A stretch of DNA of 64,000 nt from Blastococcus saxobsidens DD2 (GTDB taxonomy: Bacteria > Actinomycetota > Actinomycetes > Mycobacteriales > Geodermatophilaceae), in contig NC_016943.1 of NCBI RefSeq assembly GCF_000284015.1, positions 3,451,541 through 3,515,540 of the forward strand. Reading direction: 5' to 3'. Numbering within the stretch: position 1 is the stretch's first letter; each line of letters starts with the position of its first letter. The notes under the pieces were generated by a model that saw only the letters and a list, made by a program, of their open reading frames with translations, had not been told where the DNA came from and made no database searches. Position numbers and translations under genes: made by a program. Below are positions 16,938 through 25,751 of the stretch, piece after piece.

Positions 16938-17699
16938 ATGACCGCTACCGCGGTCCGTTCCCCCGTCGTCCGCATCCCGGTGCCCCGCCGCCCGGCCGCG
17001 CCTGCCGTCCCCCCGGACCGAGCCGCGCACCCCGGCCGTGCGGCCGCCTACCAGCGGGTGCTGCACCAGCTGGTGCGCCGCGAGCTGCGCACCCTGGCCG
17101 ACGTCGTCTCCTGGGCACCGGACGCCGAGTGCGTCCGCACCGGGATCCTCACCTGCCACGCCGGGTTGGTCGCGCGGGTGCTGCTGCACCACCACGCCGT
17201 GGAGCGGGAGGCGGTGTGGCCGGCGCTGCTGCGCGCGGTCCCGGCGACCGCACGGCCCACCGCGGCGGTGGCGGTCGCCGACTGGACGCTGTCCTGCGCC
17301 CGGATCGACGCCGCGCTGCGCGACCTCGACACCGCCGCCCGCCAGTGGGCCGTCACCAGCAGCGGTCGCGCCCGCGACTCCTTCGGCCGCGCCTGCCGCG
17401 CCCTGGCCGACGACGTGGCCGCGCAGACCGCTGAGGAGGAGCGGACGCTGCTGCCCCTGTTGGACGCCCACCTGACCGAGGCCGACTGGACGCCGATCAT
17501 CCGCACGGCCCGGTGCGGTCTCTCCGGGCGTCAGCGGCTGCTCGTGCTGGGCCTCGCCCTGGAGGACTGCTGCGCCGGCGACCGCGCCCGGCTGCTGCTC
17601 GGCACCCCCCGGGGCACCCGGCTGGCCTGGCGGGTCTACGGCGGCGGGCGGTACCGCGCGGCCATCGTGCGGCTGCGCGGCGCCCCGCCCGCCCGGTGA
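16938..17699 (+). CDS. Hemerythrin-domain protein
   Basis: 253 residues. A basic, Pro-rich N-terminus is followed by a helical bundle containing HAGLVARVLLHHHAVEREAVWPALL, then TAEEERTLLPLLDAHLTE. These are the H...HHHxxE and ExxxxLP patterns of hemerythrin HHE domains, which bind a di-iron or other metal centre for O2/NO sensing or handling. The C-terminal half (about 190-253) is basic and ends in GRYRAAIVRLRGAPPAR. No signal peptide. It is divergent from rsbQ with a 268-base gap; TACCCT at 16868-16873 is a weak -10 candidate. Confidence 0.75.
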   Translation: MTATAVRSPVVRIPVPRRPAAPAVPPDRAAHPGRAAAYQRVLHQLVRRELRTLADVVSWAPDAECVRTGILTCHAGLVARVLLHHHAVEREAVWPALLRAVPATARPTAAVAVADWTLSCARIDAALRDLDTAARQWAVTSSGRARDSFGRACRALADDVAAQTAEEERTLLPLLDAHLTEADWTPIIRTARCGLSGRQRLLVLGLALEDCCAGDRARLLLGTPRGTRLAWRVYGGGRYRAAIVRLRGAPPAR

Positions 17700-17824
17700 C
17701 GTCCCGCCGGTAGCAGGACGCCCATCCTCAGCGTTGCGTGAAGGCTCACAGCCTGTCGGTCGTGCCCTGAGCAGGGGCTCGGACGATAGTTGTCCGCCGG
17801 AACGGACGACGGAAGCGATGGGCA

Positions 17825-20146
17825 GTGACGACAGCTCGACAGGCACCGAGGCAGGACGCCGAGGTGACGGCGGAACAGGCCTACGTCACCGGCCTGCACC
17901 AGCGGCTCGACGAGGTGCGGGCGCGCACCGTCGCCCGCCTCGATGAGGCGCTGGCCACGGTGCCGCACAACCCGCAGGCGGTCGGTGAGCGTGAGGCGGC
18001 GGTCGAGCTGCACTCCCAGCGGATCGTCGCTCTCGACGCCGCCGACAGCGGGCTGTGCTTCGGGCGCCTGGACCGGCACGACAGCGACGTCCCCCGCTAC
18101 GTCGGCCGGATCGGTCTGAACACCGACGAGGGCCGCGAGGAGCCGCTGCTGGTCGACTGGCGGGCGCCCGCGGCCCAGCCCTTCTACACCGCCACTCCCC
18201 TGCACGACCTCGGGGTCCGCCGCCGGCGGCACATCCGCACCCGCGGCCGCACGGTCGTGAGCGTCACCGACGAGACCCTGGACCTCACCGACCCCGACCT
18301 CGCCCAACGGTCCGGGCTGGCCGGTGAGTCGGTGCTGCTCGCCGCGCTCAACGCCACCCGCACCGGCCGGATGAGCGACATCGTCCGCACCATCCAGGCC
18401 GAGCAGGACCGCATCATCCGCGCCGACCACCGCGGTGTGCTGGTCGTCCAGGGCGGTCCGGGCACCGGGAAGACCGCCGTCGCCCTGCACCGCGCCGCCT
18501 ACCTGCTCTACACCCACCGCGAGCGGCTGGCGCGCAGCGGGCTGCTCGTCGTCGGCCCCTCCCCGACCTTCCTGGCCTACATCGCCGACGTGCTGCCTTC
18601 CCTCGGCGAGACGGGGGTCGTGCTGGCCGACCTCGGCGGGCTGCGGCCCGGCCTGCAGGCACACGCGCCCGAGCGACCGGAGGTCACGGAGGTCAAGGGG
18701 CGGCTGGCGATGGTCGACGTCGTCACCGCCGCCGTCCGCGCCCGCCAGGCGGTCCTGGACCAGCCGGCTCCGCTGACCATCGACGGGACGCCGGTGCGCT
18801 TCGCCAAGGCAGACGCCGCCCGCGCCCGCAGCCGGGCCCGCGCGGTCTCCCGGCTGCACAACGAGGCCCGTCCGGCGTTCGCGCGTGCCGTGATCGACCT
18901 GGTGGCGCACAAGTACGCCGACACGCTCGGCCAGAACGTGCTCGGCGGCGCCAACCTGCTCGGTGCCGGCGACGTCGCCGCGCTGCGCCGCGAGGTCGCC
19001 GCGGAACCCGCGGTGCACGCGCTGATCGACCGGCTGTGGCCCCGGCTGACCGCCGAGCGGCTGCTCCGGGACCTGTTCTCCTCCCCGCAGCGGCTCGCCG
19101 CGGCGACCAAGGGGTGGACCGACGCCGATCGCGCACTGCTCGCCCGCCCGGCCTCGGCGCCCTGGACGCCGGCCGACGTCCCGCTGCTGGAGGAGGCCGA
19201 CGAGCTGCTCGGCGTCGACGACTCCGCCGAGCGGACGGCCGCCCGCCGGGAGAAGCAGCGCCGGCTCCGGCACGCCCAGGAGACCCTCGATTTCCTGCAC
19301 GGCTCGCGCTCCACCGACTGGGAGACCGAGGACGAGTCGGAGGAGCTGTCCGCCGGCGACCTGCTCGACGCGGAAGGGCTCGCCGACCGGCAGGAGGAGA
19401 CCGACAGCCGGTCGACGGCGCAGCGCGCGGCGGCCGACCGCACCTGGACCTACGGGCACGTGATCGTCGACGAGGCGCAGGAGCTGTCGGCGATGGCCTG
19501 GCGGGTGCTGCTGCGCCGCTGCCCCACCCGCTCGATGACGCTGGTCGGTGACGTGGCCCAGACCGGGTCGGCGGCCGGCGCCTCCAGCTGGGCCGAGGTG
19601 CTCGAGCCGGCGCTGGGCCCCCGGGACCGCCGCGGCTGGCGGATGGAGGAGCTGACCGTCAACTACCGGACCCCCGCCGAGATCATGGAGATCGCGGCGG
19701 AGGTGCTGGCCGCCGGTGGGGCGGACACGTCGGCGGCGAGCTCGGTGCGGTCCACCGGCGAGCGGCCGTGGGCCCGCCAGGTGGCCGACGAGGAGCTCGC
19801 CGACGCGGTCGCCGAGGCTGCCGCGGAGCTCGATGCCGAGGAGGGGACCCTCGCCGTTCTCGTCCCGCGCAGCCGGCTGGCCGCCGTCACCGACGCCGTC
19901 CGGCGGCGGGTGCCGTCGGCGTCGGCCGACGGCGACCTCACCGCCGGGGCCGTGGTGCTCACGCCCCAGGGCAGCAAGGGCCTGGAGTTCGACTCGGTCC
20001 TCGTCGGCGACCCGGCCGGGATCCTCGACGAGGGGGTGCGCGGGCACAACGACCTCTACGTCGCGCTCACCCGCGCCACCCAGCGGCTCGGCGTCGTCCA
20101 CCCCGGTGAGCTGCCCGTGGAGCTGAAGGGGCTCGACCTGCGCTGA
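17825..20146 (+). CDS. helD: HelD-family RNA polymerase-recycling ATPase (UvrD/Rep superfamily)
   Basis: 773 residues. An N-terminal coiled arm (about 10-75) is followed by the HelD-specific block RIGLNTDEGREEPLLVDWRAPAAQPFY (residues 95-121). Walker A is GGPGTGKTAVALHR (from 210), with Walker B VIVDEAQELSA and the superfamily I motifs DVAQTGSAAGASSW, ELTVNYRTPAEIME, LTPQGSKGLEFDSVL and LYVALTRATQRLGV. HelD proteins bind stalled or idle RNA polymerase, open its clefts and release nucleic acid using ATP; some actinobacterial relatives (HelR) also displace rifampicin. The GTG is used as the start. CGGAC-n7-GTCCG at 17780-17796 is a small inverted repeat upstream. Confidence 0.92.
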   Translation: MTTARQAPRQDAEVTAEQAYVTGLHQRLDEVRARTVARLDEALATVPHNPQAVGEREAAVELHSQRIVALDAADSGLCFGRLDRHDSDVPRYVGRIGLNTDEGREEPLLVDWRAPAAQPFYTATPLHDLGVRRRRHIRTRGRTVVSVTDETLDLTDPDLAQRSGLAGESVLLAALNATRTGRMSDIVRTIQAEQDRIIRADHRGVLVVQGGPGTGKTAVALHRAAYLLYTHRERLARSGLLVVGPSPTFLAYIADVLPSLGETGVVLADLGGLRPGLQAHAPERPEVTEVKGRLAMVDVVTAAVRARQAVLDQPAPLTIDGTPVRFAKADAARARSRARAVSRLHNEARPAFARAVIDLVAHKYADTLGQNVLGGANLLGAGDVAALRREVAAEPAVHALIDRLWPRLTAERLLRDLFSSPQRLAAATKGWTDADRALLARPASAPWTPADVPLLEEADELLGVDDSAERTAARREKQRRLRHAQETLDFLHGSRSTDWETEDESEELSAGDLLDAEGLADRQEETDSRSTAQRAAADRTWTYGHVIVDEAQELSAMAWRVLLRRCPTRSMTLVGDVAQTGSAAGASSWAEVLEPALGPRDRRGWRMEELTVNYRTPAEIMEIAAEVLAAGGADTSAASSVRSTGERPWARQVADEELADAVAEAAAELDAEEGTLAVLVPRSRLAAVTDAVRRRVPSASADGDLTAGAVVLTPQGSKGLEFDSVLVGDPAGILDEGVRGHNDLYVALTRATQRLGVVHPGELPVELKGLDLR

Positions 20147-20179
20147 CCGAGAGCGGTGGCGCCCCCAGCCACGGTCCCG

Positions 20180-20236
20180 GCCGGGCGCGACAGGGTTCCG
20201 CCGGGCACGACAGGTATTCCGGCCGGGCACGACAGG
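20180..20236. repeat. Three tandem GCCGGGC(A/G)CGACAGG units
   Basis: Units begin at 20180, 20200 and 20222 (spacings 20 and 22), each with the core GCCGGGCACGACAGG; the first has G for A. They sit between the end of helD and the long hairpin next to it. No protein-coding or promoter role is evident. They may be part of a composite intergenic repeat with the hairpin. Confidence 0.7.
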
Positions 20237-20244
20237 GCCCCGCC

Positions 20245-20289
20245 GACAGTCGGTCTCTGCCCACGTCCTGTGGGCAGAGACCGACTGTC
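20245..20289. terminator. Bidirectional hairpin terminator, 20-bp perfect stem
   Basis: Arms at 20245-20264 and 20270-20289 are exact inverse complements (first arm starts GACAGTCGGT, second ends ACCGACTGTC) around the loop GTCCT. It lies between convergent genes helD and the P450, so it can end transcription from both sides. It lacks a U-tract, usual for actinobacterial terminators. Confidence 0.75.
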
Positions 20290-20301
20290 CGGAGAAGTAC
20301 C

Positions 20302-21531
20302 TCAGGCCCCGCCGCGCACCCGCAGAACGACGCCGCTGGCCGGCTTGGCCGGGATGCGGTGCAGGGCGATGGTGAGGTCCTGCTCGGGCGCCTCGTAGTC
20401 CAGCCGGGCCAGCCTTCCCGCCAGCGCCGCGAGCAGCGCGACGGTGATCTGCTCGCCGGGGCAGCGGTGGTTGGTGCGCGGATCACCGCCGCCCTGTGGA
20501 ACGAGCTCGAACTCGCCGATCGGCCGGTCGAGGAACCGTTCGGGGCGGAAGGCGTACGGGTCCCCCCAGAGCTCGGGGTCGTGGTTCTGCCCGTACAGGT
20601 CGAGCAGGATCATCGCGTTCTCCGGGATCCGCTCCCCGTCGAACTCCACCTCGTGCGGCGCCCGCCCACCGGTGAACGGCGCGAACGGGTAGAACCGCCG
20701 GATCTCGTGCGCCCAGGCCTCCGCGAACGTGGCATCGCCGCCGGCCAGCCGCTCGCGGTGCTGCGGCCAGCGGATCAGCGCGTGCCCGGAGAAGGCCATG
20801 AACCAGGCGACCGCCGTCGTCGGCCGGATGATGTTGAGCAGCTCGACCGCGGCGACGTGGGAGTCCAGCTGCTCGCCGCCGGCGTCGCGGTGCCGGGCCA
20901 CGACATCGACCGCCGAGCCCTCGGGCACGGCCGTGACGCCGCTGCGCACGTCCCGGACCAGCTGCGACAGCCAGCGCTCGCGGCGTCCGCGGGCCCGCCG
21001 GGCACGCGCGTGCCGCACGCCACCGCTGGCGAACCCGTCGACCATGGCGAGCAGGTCCCGGGCCAGGCCGGGTACCTCGTGGTCGTGCACCGCCACCCCG
21101 GCCCAGCGGGTGACCGCGCCGGCGATCACCCGGCCGGCCTCGTCGAAGAGGACGATCTCCGGCCGGCGGGCCCACTCGCCGGCCGCGGCGTCCCAGGCCG
21201 CCGTCGCCTGCTCCACGAGCGAGGCGATGCCGTCCTCGCGCATGAGCAGCGCCACGAACATCGCCTTGCGCACCCGGTGCAGCTCCCCGTCGAGGGTGTG
21301 CACCGCTCCCTTGCCGAACAGCGTCCCCCGCACCGGCTCCGGGATGGCGTGCGACCGCCGGACGTGGTCCTCGTCGTAGAGGAACCGCGCGGCCTCCGGG
21401 CCCACGATGCCGTACGCCGGCATCCCGCCGAGCCGGGTCGCCACGGTGCGTCGCCCGGTGCGGCGCCGCTCGTCGGGCAGCCAGGCGTAGCCCTTCGCGA
21501 GCATCTTCAGGCCGTTCTCGAGACGAGGCAT
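20302..21531 (-). CDS. CYP152-like cytochrome P450 (fatty-acid peroxygenase type)
   Basis: 409 residues. The heme-binding loop is VPQGGGDPRTNHRCPGEQ with the Cys ligand. The I-helix has NIIRPTTAVAWF, where an Arg-Pro pair replaces the usual acid-alcohol pair; this Arg is the hallmark of H2O2-using CYP152 peroxygenases, where it pairs with the substrate carboxylate. The N-terminal GLKMLAKGYAWLPDERRR and DGELHRVRKAMFVALLM also fit. CYP152 enzymes hydroxylate or decarboxylate fatty acids with peroxide and need no redox partner, and none is encoded nearby. It is the last gene of a probable three-gene minus-strand unit after the macro/SIR2 gene (40-base gap). Confidence 0.88.
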   Translation of the reverse strand: MPRLENGLKMLAKGYAWLPDERRRTGRRTVATRLGGMPAYGIVGPEAARFLYDEDHVRRSHAIPEPVRGTLFGKGAVHTLDGELHRVRKAMFVALLMREDGIASLVEQATAAWDAAAGEWARRPEIVLFDEAGRVIAGAVTRWAGVAVHDHEVPGLARDLLAMVDGFASGGVRHARARRARGRRERWLSQLVRDVRSGVTAVPEGSAVDVVARHRDAGGEQLDSHVAAVELLNIIRPTTAVAWFMAFSGHALIRWPQHRERLAGGDATFAEAWAHEIRRFYPFAPFTGGRAPHEVEFDGERIPENAMILLDLYGQNHDPELWGDPYAFRPERFLDRPIGEFELVPQGGGDPRTNHRCPGEQITVALLAALAGRLARLDYEAPEQDLTIALHRIPAKPASGVVLRVRGGA

Positions 21532-21571
21532 GCGGACCTGCCTGCCCAGCAGCCCCGCCGGGCAATCCCGG

Positions 21572-23179
21572 TCAGCCCGGCCGCTGCTCCCGGGGCCGGT
21601 CGTCCCGGGGCCCGCGCACGAGCTCGCGCGGCGGCTCCTCGCCGTCGGCGGCCGAGCTGCCGTGGCCGAGCCGGCGCAACAGGTCCGCCACCTCGAGCGC
21701 CGCCGTGGACGAGGCCTCCGGCGGCAGCGCCTCCGCGACCGTGCGCAGCGCCCCCGCCAGCGCGCGCTCCTCGTCGTTGAGCATCCCGCGGTAGGCCGGG
21801 TCCAGCAGGTACCCGGTGGGCGGGGTGGACAGGCAGCCGATGAGGTCCAGCAACACCTCCAGCCGGCGTGCCGCCTCCGCGGGGGAACCGTCCGCCGGGC
21901 TCATCGCCACCGTCTCGACGTCCCGCTCCCACAGCCGCGCCCGGGCCGGGTCCTCGCGCAGCGCGAGCACCGTGCCGGTGCGGCGGGCGGTGCCGGAGCC
22001 CTGGGTCTGCAGCGCGGTGCGCACCTGGTGCGCGATCCGGATGAGGTCGTCGTCGAGCATCGAGGTGCCCACGAACAGCACGTGCCGGGTGAGCAGCAGC
22101 GAGTGCAGCACCCCGGCCAGCGCGGCGCCGGTGCTGCCGAACTGCAGGTACTCCTCGCGGGTCAGCACCACGCTCTCGGGGTGCGCGGCGTCACCGTGCA
22201 GCTTCAGCAGCCAGGGCCGCCCCGGCTCGGCCTCCTCGTACGGCAGCACCCTGACCTGCCGGCCGATGTCGCTGGCCGCCAGCTCCACCAGCGGGTCGTA
22301 GTTCGTGGTCACGAACTCCTGCACCGGCAGGTCGGCGAGCAGCGCGTGCGCCAGGGCGTACGAGCCCGGCCCGAACCGCTCGGCGACGAACGCCTCCAGC
22401 TGGTCGGAGCCCAGCTCGCGCGCCAGCAGCGCGGCCGAGTCCTGCGGGGGCAGCCCCGACAGCCCCTCGCGCAGCGCGTCGTCCAGGCCCGAGCGGGTGG
22501 CGAGCTCGTCCACGAGCCGCTCCCAGGTGGGCAACCCCGCCGCCGCGCTCACGCCGGCGCCGACGAACAGCGCCAGCTGGCCGCGGCGGGCCCGCTCACC
22601 GAGCTGCTCGGCCAGCTGGCGGAGGTGGTCGGGCAGCTCCCAGCCGCCGTCCTGCCCCCGACGCACCCGCTGGGCGGCGGCCAGGTCGCTCGGCCCGCGC
22701 AGCACCAGCGCGATGTCGAACCCGTGTTCCTCGGCCGCCTCGCGCAGCACCGGCAGGAGCTGCTGCAGCAGTGCGCCCCGCTGCCCCGCGGCACCGCCCC
22801 AGCCGGTCCCCAGGGCCGGCAGCCCGACCAGTCGCCGCGCCCGGCCGTGCACCGGCCCGGTCACCTCCCGCCGGGCGACGGCGGCCAGCGCCTCCCGGGC
22901 GCCGTCCAGCAGCCAGGAGAGCCCGTGCCCGCCGTCGTCGACCGTGTCGACCAGCCACGTCCGCCGCGGACCGTCCCCGGGGACCTCGAGGACCCGTTCC
23001 CGGCCCGACCACGACAGCCCGACGCAGTCGCCGTCGTCCTGCCGGTCGGTGATCAGCTCGTCGGGCAGCAGCGGACGCCAGCTGCGGGCCACCCGCAGCG
23101 AGCGGTCGGTGGGCACCAGGACGTCGTCGCACGACAACCGGGTGAGGTCCGCGCCGACGACGAACACGTGTCCGTTCAC
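21572..23179 (-). CDS. Macro-like + SIR2-like domain protein, candidate NAD-consuming defence effector
   Basis: 535 residues with no signal peptide. Residues 1-165 look like a diverged macro domain: VVGADLTRLSCDDVLVPTDRSLRV resembles the GDIT...D..VN..N start, and GLPALGTGWGGAAGQRGALLQQLL resembles the ADP-ribose-binding loop region. Residues about 195-450 are a SIR2-like (SIR2_2-type) fold: LFVGAGVSAAAGLPTW with the NAD-binding GAG, FVTTNYDPL at 289-297, and LLKLHGD with the putative catalytic His at 328, then VLFVGTSMLDDDLIRI. SIR2-like domains of this kind occur in several anti-phage systems, where they deplete NAD. A short helical C-terminus follows. Start is GTG. Lies between a Cys-tailed membrane protein (70-base gap) and the P450. 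A defence role is inference. Confidence 0.75.
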   Translation of the reverse strand: MNGHVFVVGADLTRLSCDDVLVPTDRSLRVARSWRPLLPDELITDRQDDGDCVGLSWSGRERVLEVPGDGPRRTWLVDTVDDGGHGLSWLLDGAREALAAVARREVTGPVHGRARRLVGLPALGTGWGGAAGQRGALLQQLLPVLREAAEEHGFDIALVLRGPSDLAAAQRVRRGQDGGWELPDHLRQLAEQLGERARRGQLALFVGAGVSAAAGLPTWERLVDELATRSGLDDALREGLSGLPPQDSAALLARELGSDQLEAFVAERFGPGSYALAHALLADLPVQEFVTTNYDPLVELAASDIGRQVRVLPYEEAEPGRPWLLKLHGDAAHPESVVLTREEYLQFGSTGAALAGVLHSLLLTRHVLFVGTSMLDDDLIRIAHQVRTALQTQGSGTARRTGTVLALREDPARARLWERDVETVAMSPADGSPAEAARRLEVLLDLIGCLSTPPTGYLLDPAYRGMLNDEERALAGALRTVAEALPPEASSTAALEVADLLRRLGHGSSAADGEEPPRELVRGPRDDRPREQRPG

Positions 23180-23249
23180 GCCGACGGCCTTACCCAGGGC
23201 CCCGCGGACATGCGGCGGCGGTCAGTCGGCGGCGGTCGGTCGGTGGAGG

Positions 23250-23906
23250 TCAGGCGCCGCAGCCGCCGGCACCGCAGGCGCAGCCACCGCAGCCGCCCCG
23301 CACGGGGGCCGGCGCATTGGCCACCGTCCGCAGGTTCACCGCGCCGATCAGCAGCGGGATGCCGAGGACGGCGACGGCCAGCGCGGCCACCACGGTCGCG
23401 AGATCGGCGGCGCGGTCCCAGCCCTGCGCCAGGCCGGTGGCGACCAGCAGGCCGGTGACCAGCAGCGACCACACCACCAGCGCCTGCCCACCGCGCCGGG
23501 CGCTGCCCCCACGGGCCAGCAGCCCGGCCGAGGTCGCCAGCAGGAGCACCGGGACGCCGATCAGCAGCACCGTCGCCGACAGCGCCGCCGACGCCAGTGC
23601 CACGACGAGCCCCGCCGCACCCAGCGCGACGGTGGCCACGCCGAGGCGCTGCGCACCGGCGGCCGGCGCACCGTCGACCGCGCCGGACCGGGCGACGCGC
23701 AGCAGCGTCGCGCCGCGCACGGCCAAGAAGACGCCGAGCGCGCCCAGCAGGAGCCGGGCCCCCGCGGCGTCCCAGGCCACGGCGACGACCGCGACGGCGA
23801 CCATGCCGATCCCGAGGGCCAGCCACCGCGGCCAGGTACGCCGGGCGACCTCCGGGGTCGCCATGCCCACCGTGCCGGCCGAGAGGATTCCGGTTCCGTT
23901 CGCCAC
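23250..23906 (-). CDS. Membrane protein with Cys/Gly-rich C-terminal tail
   Basis: 218 residues, not recognised. It has about six hydrophobic helices (e.g. WLALGIGMVAVAVVAVAWDAAG, LLLGALGVFLAVRG, LVVWSLLVTGLLVATGLA, LATVVAALAVAVLGIPLLIGAV). The last 16 residues, RGGCGGCACGAGGCGA, hold four Cys spaced C-x2-C-x-C-x4-C, fit to bind metal or be a thiol switch. Start is GTG (VANGTG), with an in-frame ATG 14 codons later as alternative. First gene of the unit with the macro/SIR2 and P450 genes, divergent from the DUF1206 pair. Confidence 0.7.
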   Translation of the reverse strand: MANGTGILSAGTVGMATPEVARRTWPRWLALGIGMVAVAVVAVAWDAAGARLLLGALGVFLAVRGATLLRVARSGAVDGAPAAGAQRLGVATVALGAAGLVVALASAALSATVLLIGVPVLLLATSAGLLARGGSARRGGQALVVWSLLVTGLLVATGLAQGWDRAADLATVVAALAVAVLGIPLLIGAVNLRTVANAPAPVRGGCGGCACGAGGCGA

Positions 23907-24021
23907 GGCACCCAGTGTCCCTCACCCGCCGCGCTGCTCGGGGAGGCACCGGACCGTGGTCCGTGCCACGCTGATCGACGCCGCAGCTGCGACGACGCAG
24001 CGCGAGGTCAGGAGGCAATCC

Positions 24022-24873
24022 ATGAGCGTGCGGGGCGATGCCGGATCACCCACGGACGCGGCCGCGCGGGCGGGCGACAGCGACGCGCTGGAGCACCTGG
24101 CCCGCGTCGGGCTGATCGCCTACGGCCTGGTGCACGTGCTCGTCGCCTGGCTCGCGCTGCAGGTGGCGTGGGGCGTCAGCAGCGCTCCGGCCGACCAGTC
24201 CGGGGCACTGGCCACCCTCGCCCAGCAACCGCTGGGCGAGCCGCTGCTGTGGGTGCTCGCCGTCGGTCTCATCGCCCTGGCCCTCTGGCAGGCCGCGGAG
24301 ATCCTCCGCTGGCGGCACGGGCTGACCGCGTCGGGGAAGGCCCGCACGACGGCGTGGGAGCGGACCGGCAAGGCGGTCGCCAAGACGGTCATCTACCTCA
24401 CGCTCGCGGTGCTGGCGTTCCGCTTCGCCACCGGCGGCGGGCAGACCGGCAGCACCAGCACCCCGCAGCAGGCGACCGCCGGCGTCTTCGGGTGGCCGGG
24501 CGGGCGGTGGCTGGTCGGCATCGCTGGGCTGGTCGTCGTCGGGATCGGCGTCTACAACGTCTACAAGGGTGTCTCGAAGAGCTTCCTCAAGGAGATCGAC
24601 CTCAGCGACTGCCCGGCGCGAGCGACACGGCTGGTCACCCGGCTGGGCCAGGTGGGCTTCCCCGGCAAGGGCGCCGCCTTCGTCCTGATCGGCGGGCTGC
24701 TCGTCTGGGCCGCGGTGACGTTCGACGCGGCCAAGGCGGCCGGACTGGACGGCGCCCTCCACCGGCTGGGCAGCGTTCCCGCCGGGCAGGTGCTGCTCAC
24801 GCTCATCGCCGTCGGGATCGCGGCCTTCGGCATCTACTGCTTCGTCCGCGCCCGCTACCCCGAACGGACCTGA
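24022..24873 (+). CDS. DUF1206 membrane protein (copy 1)
   Basis: 283 residues, six helices made of three two-helix repeats. Each repeat starts with a (A/V)GLIAYGLVHVL- or GFPGKGAAFVLI-like segment and ends near FRFATGGG or FGIYCFVRARYPERT, the DUF1206 signature. Function unknown. ATG follows AGGAGG at 24010-24015. The stop overlaps the start of copy 2 (TGATG). Confidence 0.85.
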   Translation: MSVRGDAGSPTDAAARAGDSDALEHLARVGLIAYGLVHVLVAWLALQVAWGVSSAPADQSGALATLAQQPLGEPLLWVLAVGLIALALWQAAEILRWRHGLTASGKARTTAWERTGKAVAKTVIYLTLAVLAFRFATGGGQTGSTSTPQQATAGVFGWPGGRWLVGIAGLVVVGIGVYNVYKGVSKSFLKEIDLSDCPARATRLVTRLGQVGFPGKGAAFVLIGGLLVWAAVTFDAAKAAGLDGALHRLGSVPAGQVLLTLIAVGIAAFGIYCFVRARYPERT

Positions 24874-25748
24874 TGCCGCCGGTGCCTGCCGCACAGCCCC
24901 TGGTCCACCGGCTCCGCGACCTCGTCGACCGGGTCCGCCGGGTCACCGACTCCCCGTGGCTCACCCACCTCGCCCGCGCCGGGCTGATCGCCTACGGGGC
25001 GATGCACCTGCTCATCGCGTTCCTCGCGCTGCGCATGGCGCTGGGCCTGCGCGGGGCCGACGCCGACCAGACCGGTGCCCTGCTCACCGTCGCCGCCGGG
25101 CCGGGCGGCGAGTTCCTGCTCGTCGCGATCGGCCTGGGCATGCTGTCGCTGGCGCTCTGGCAGGCGGCCGAGGTGCTGCTCTGGTGGCACGGGCTGCTCG
25201 ATCCGGAGCACCGGGTGCACACGGCGGTCGTCTGCGCCAAGTGCCTGGCCAAGGGCGCGGTGTACGGCGTCCTCGGACTCACCGCGCTGCTGTTCGCCGC
25301 CGGGTTCGAGTACGAGGCCGACGAGCGGCTGCGCGACCTCACCGAGGAGACGCTGCTGATCCCCGGCGGGGCGCTGCTCATCGGCACGGTCGCGGCCGGG
25401 GTGGTGGCGGTCGGGATCTACACGTTCGTGCGCGGCTGCACCGGCGGCTTCATGCGCGACATCGACCTGCCCACGGCCCCCGACCGGTGGGAACCGGCGA
25501 TCGAGGCCCTGGGCCGGATCGGCTACCTGGCGAAGGGCATCGCCTTCGGGCTGGTCGGCGTCCTGCTGGGGCGGGCCGCCACCGCCGCCGACGCCTCCAC
25601 CGCCACCGGTCTGGACGGCGCGATGACCGCGATCGCCGGGGTGGACGCCGGCCCCTGGCTGCTCGGCGGCGTCGCGGCCGGGTTCGCGGCCTTCGGCGTG
25701 TACGCCCTCGCCCGGGCCCGCTACCCCGACCGCGACCCCTCGTCCTGA
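24873..25748 (+). CDS. DUF1206 membrane protein (copy 2)
   Basis: 291 residues with the same three-repeat plan (HLARAGLIAYGAMHLLIAFLAL, LAKGAVYGVLGLTALLF, GYLAKGIAFGLVGVLLG, ending FGVYALARARYPDRDPSS). It is clearly paralogous to copy 1 but diverged, so the duplication is old. It adds Cys residues (CAKCLAKG, GCTGGF) absent from copy 1. The two may form a heteromeric membrane complex; no role is known. Coupled to copy 1 by TGATG. Confidence 0.85.
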   Translation: MPPVPAAQPLVHRLRDLVDRVRRVTDSPWLTHLARAGLIAYGAMHLLIAFLALRMALGLRGADADQTGALLTVAAGPGGEFLLVAIGLGMLSLALWQAAEVLLWWHGLLDPEHRVHTAVVCAKCLAKGAVYGVLGLTALLFAAGFEYEADERLRDLTEETLLIPGGALLIGTVAAGVVAVGIYTFVRGCTGGFMRDIDLPTAPDRWEPAIEALGRIGYLAKGIAFGLVGVLLGRAATAADASTATGLDGAMTAIAGVDAGPWLLGGVAAGFAAFGVYALARARYPDRDPSS

Positions 25749-25751
25749 GGC

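Noticed and set aside
17700..17824. CCCTG-AG-CAGGG upstream of helD as a rifampicin-associated element
   Set aside because: The match to the known element could not be confirmed from sequence alone, and the symmetric arms are only 5 bases.
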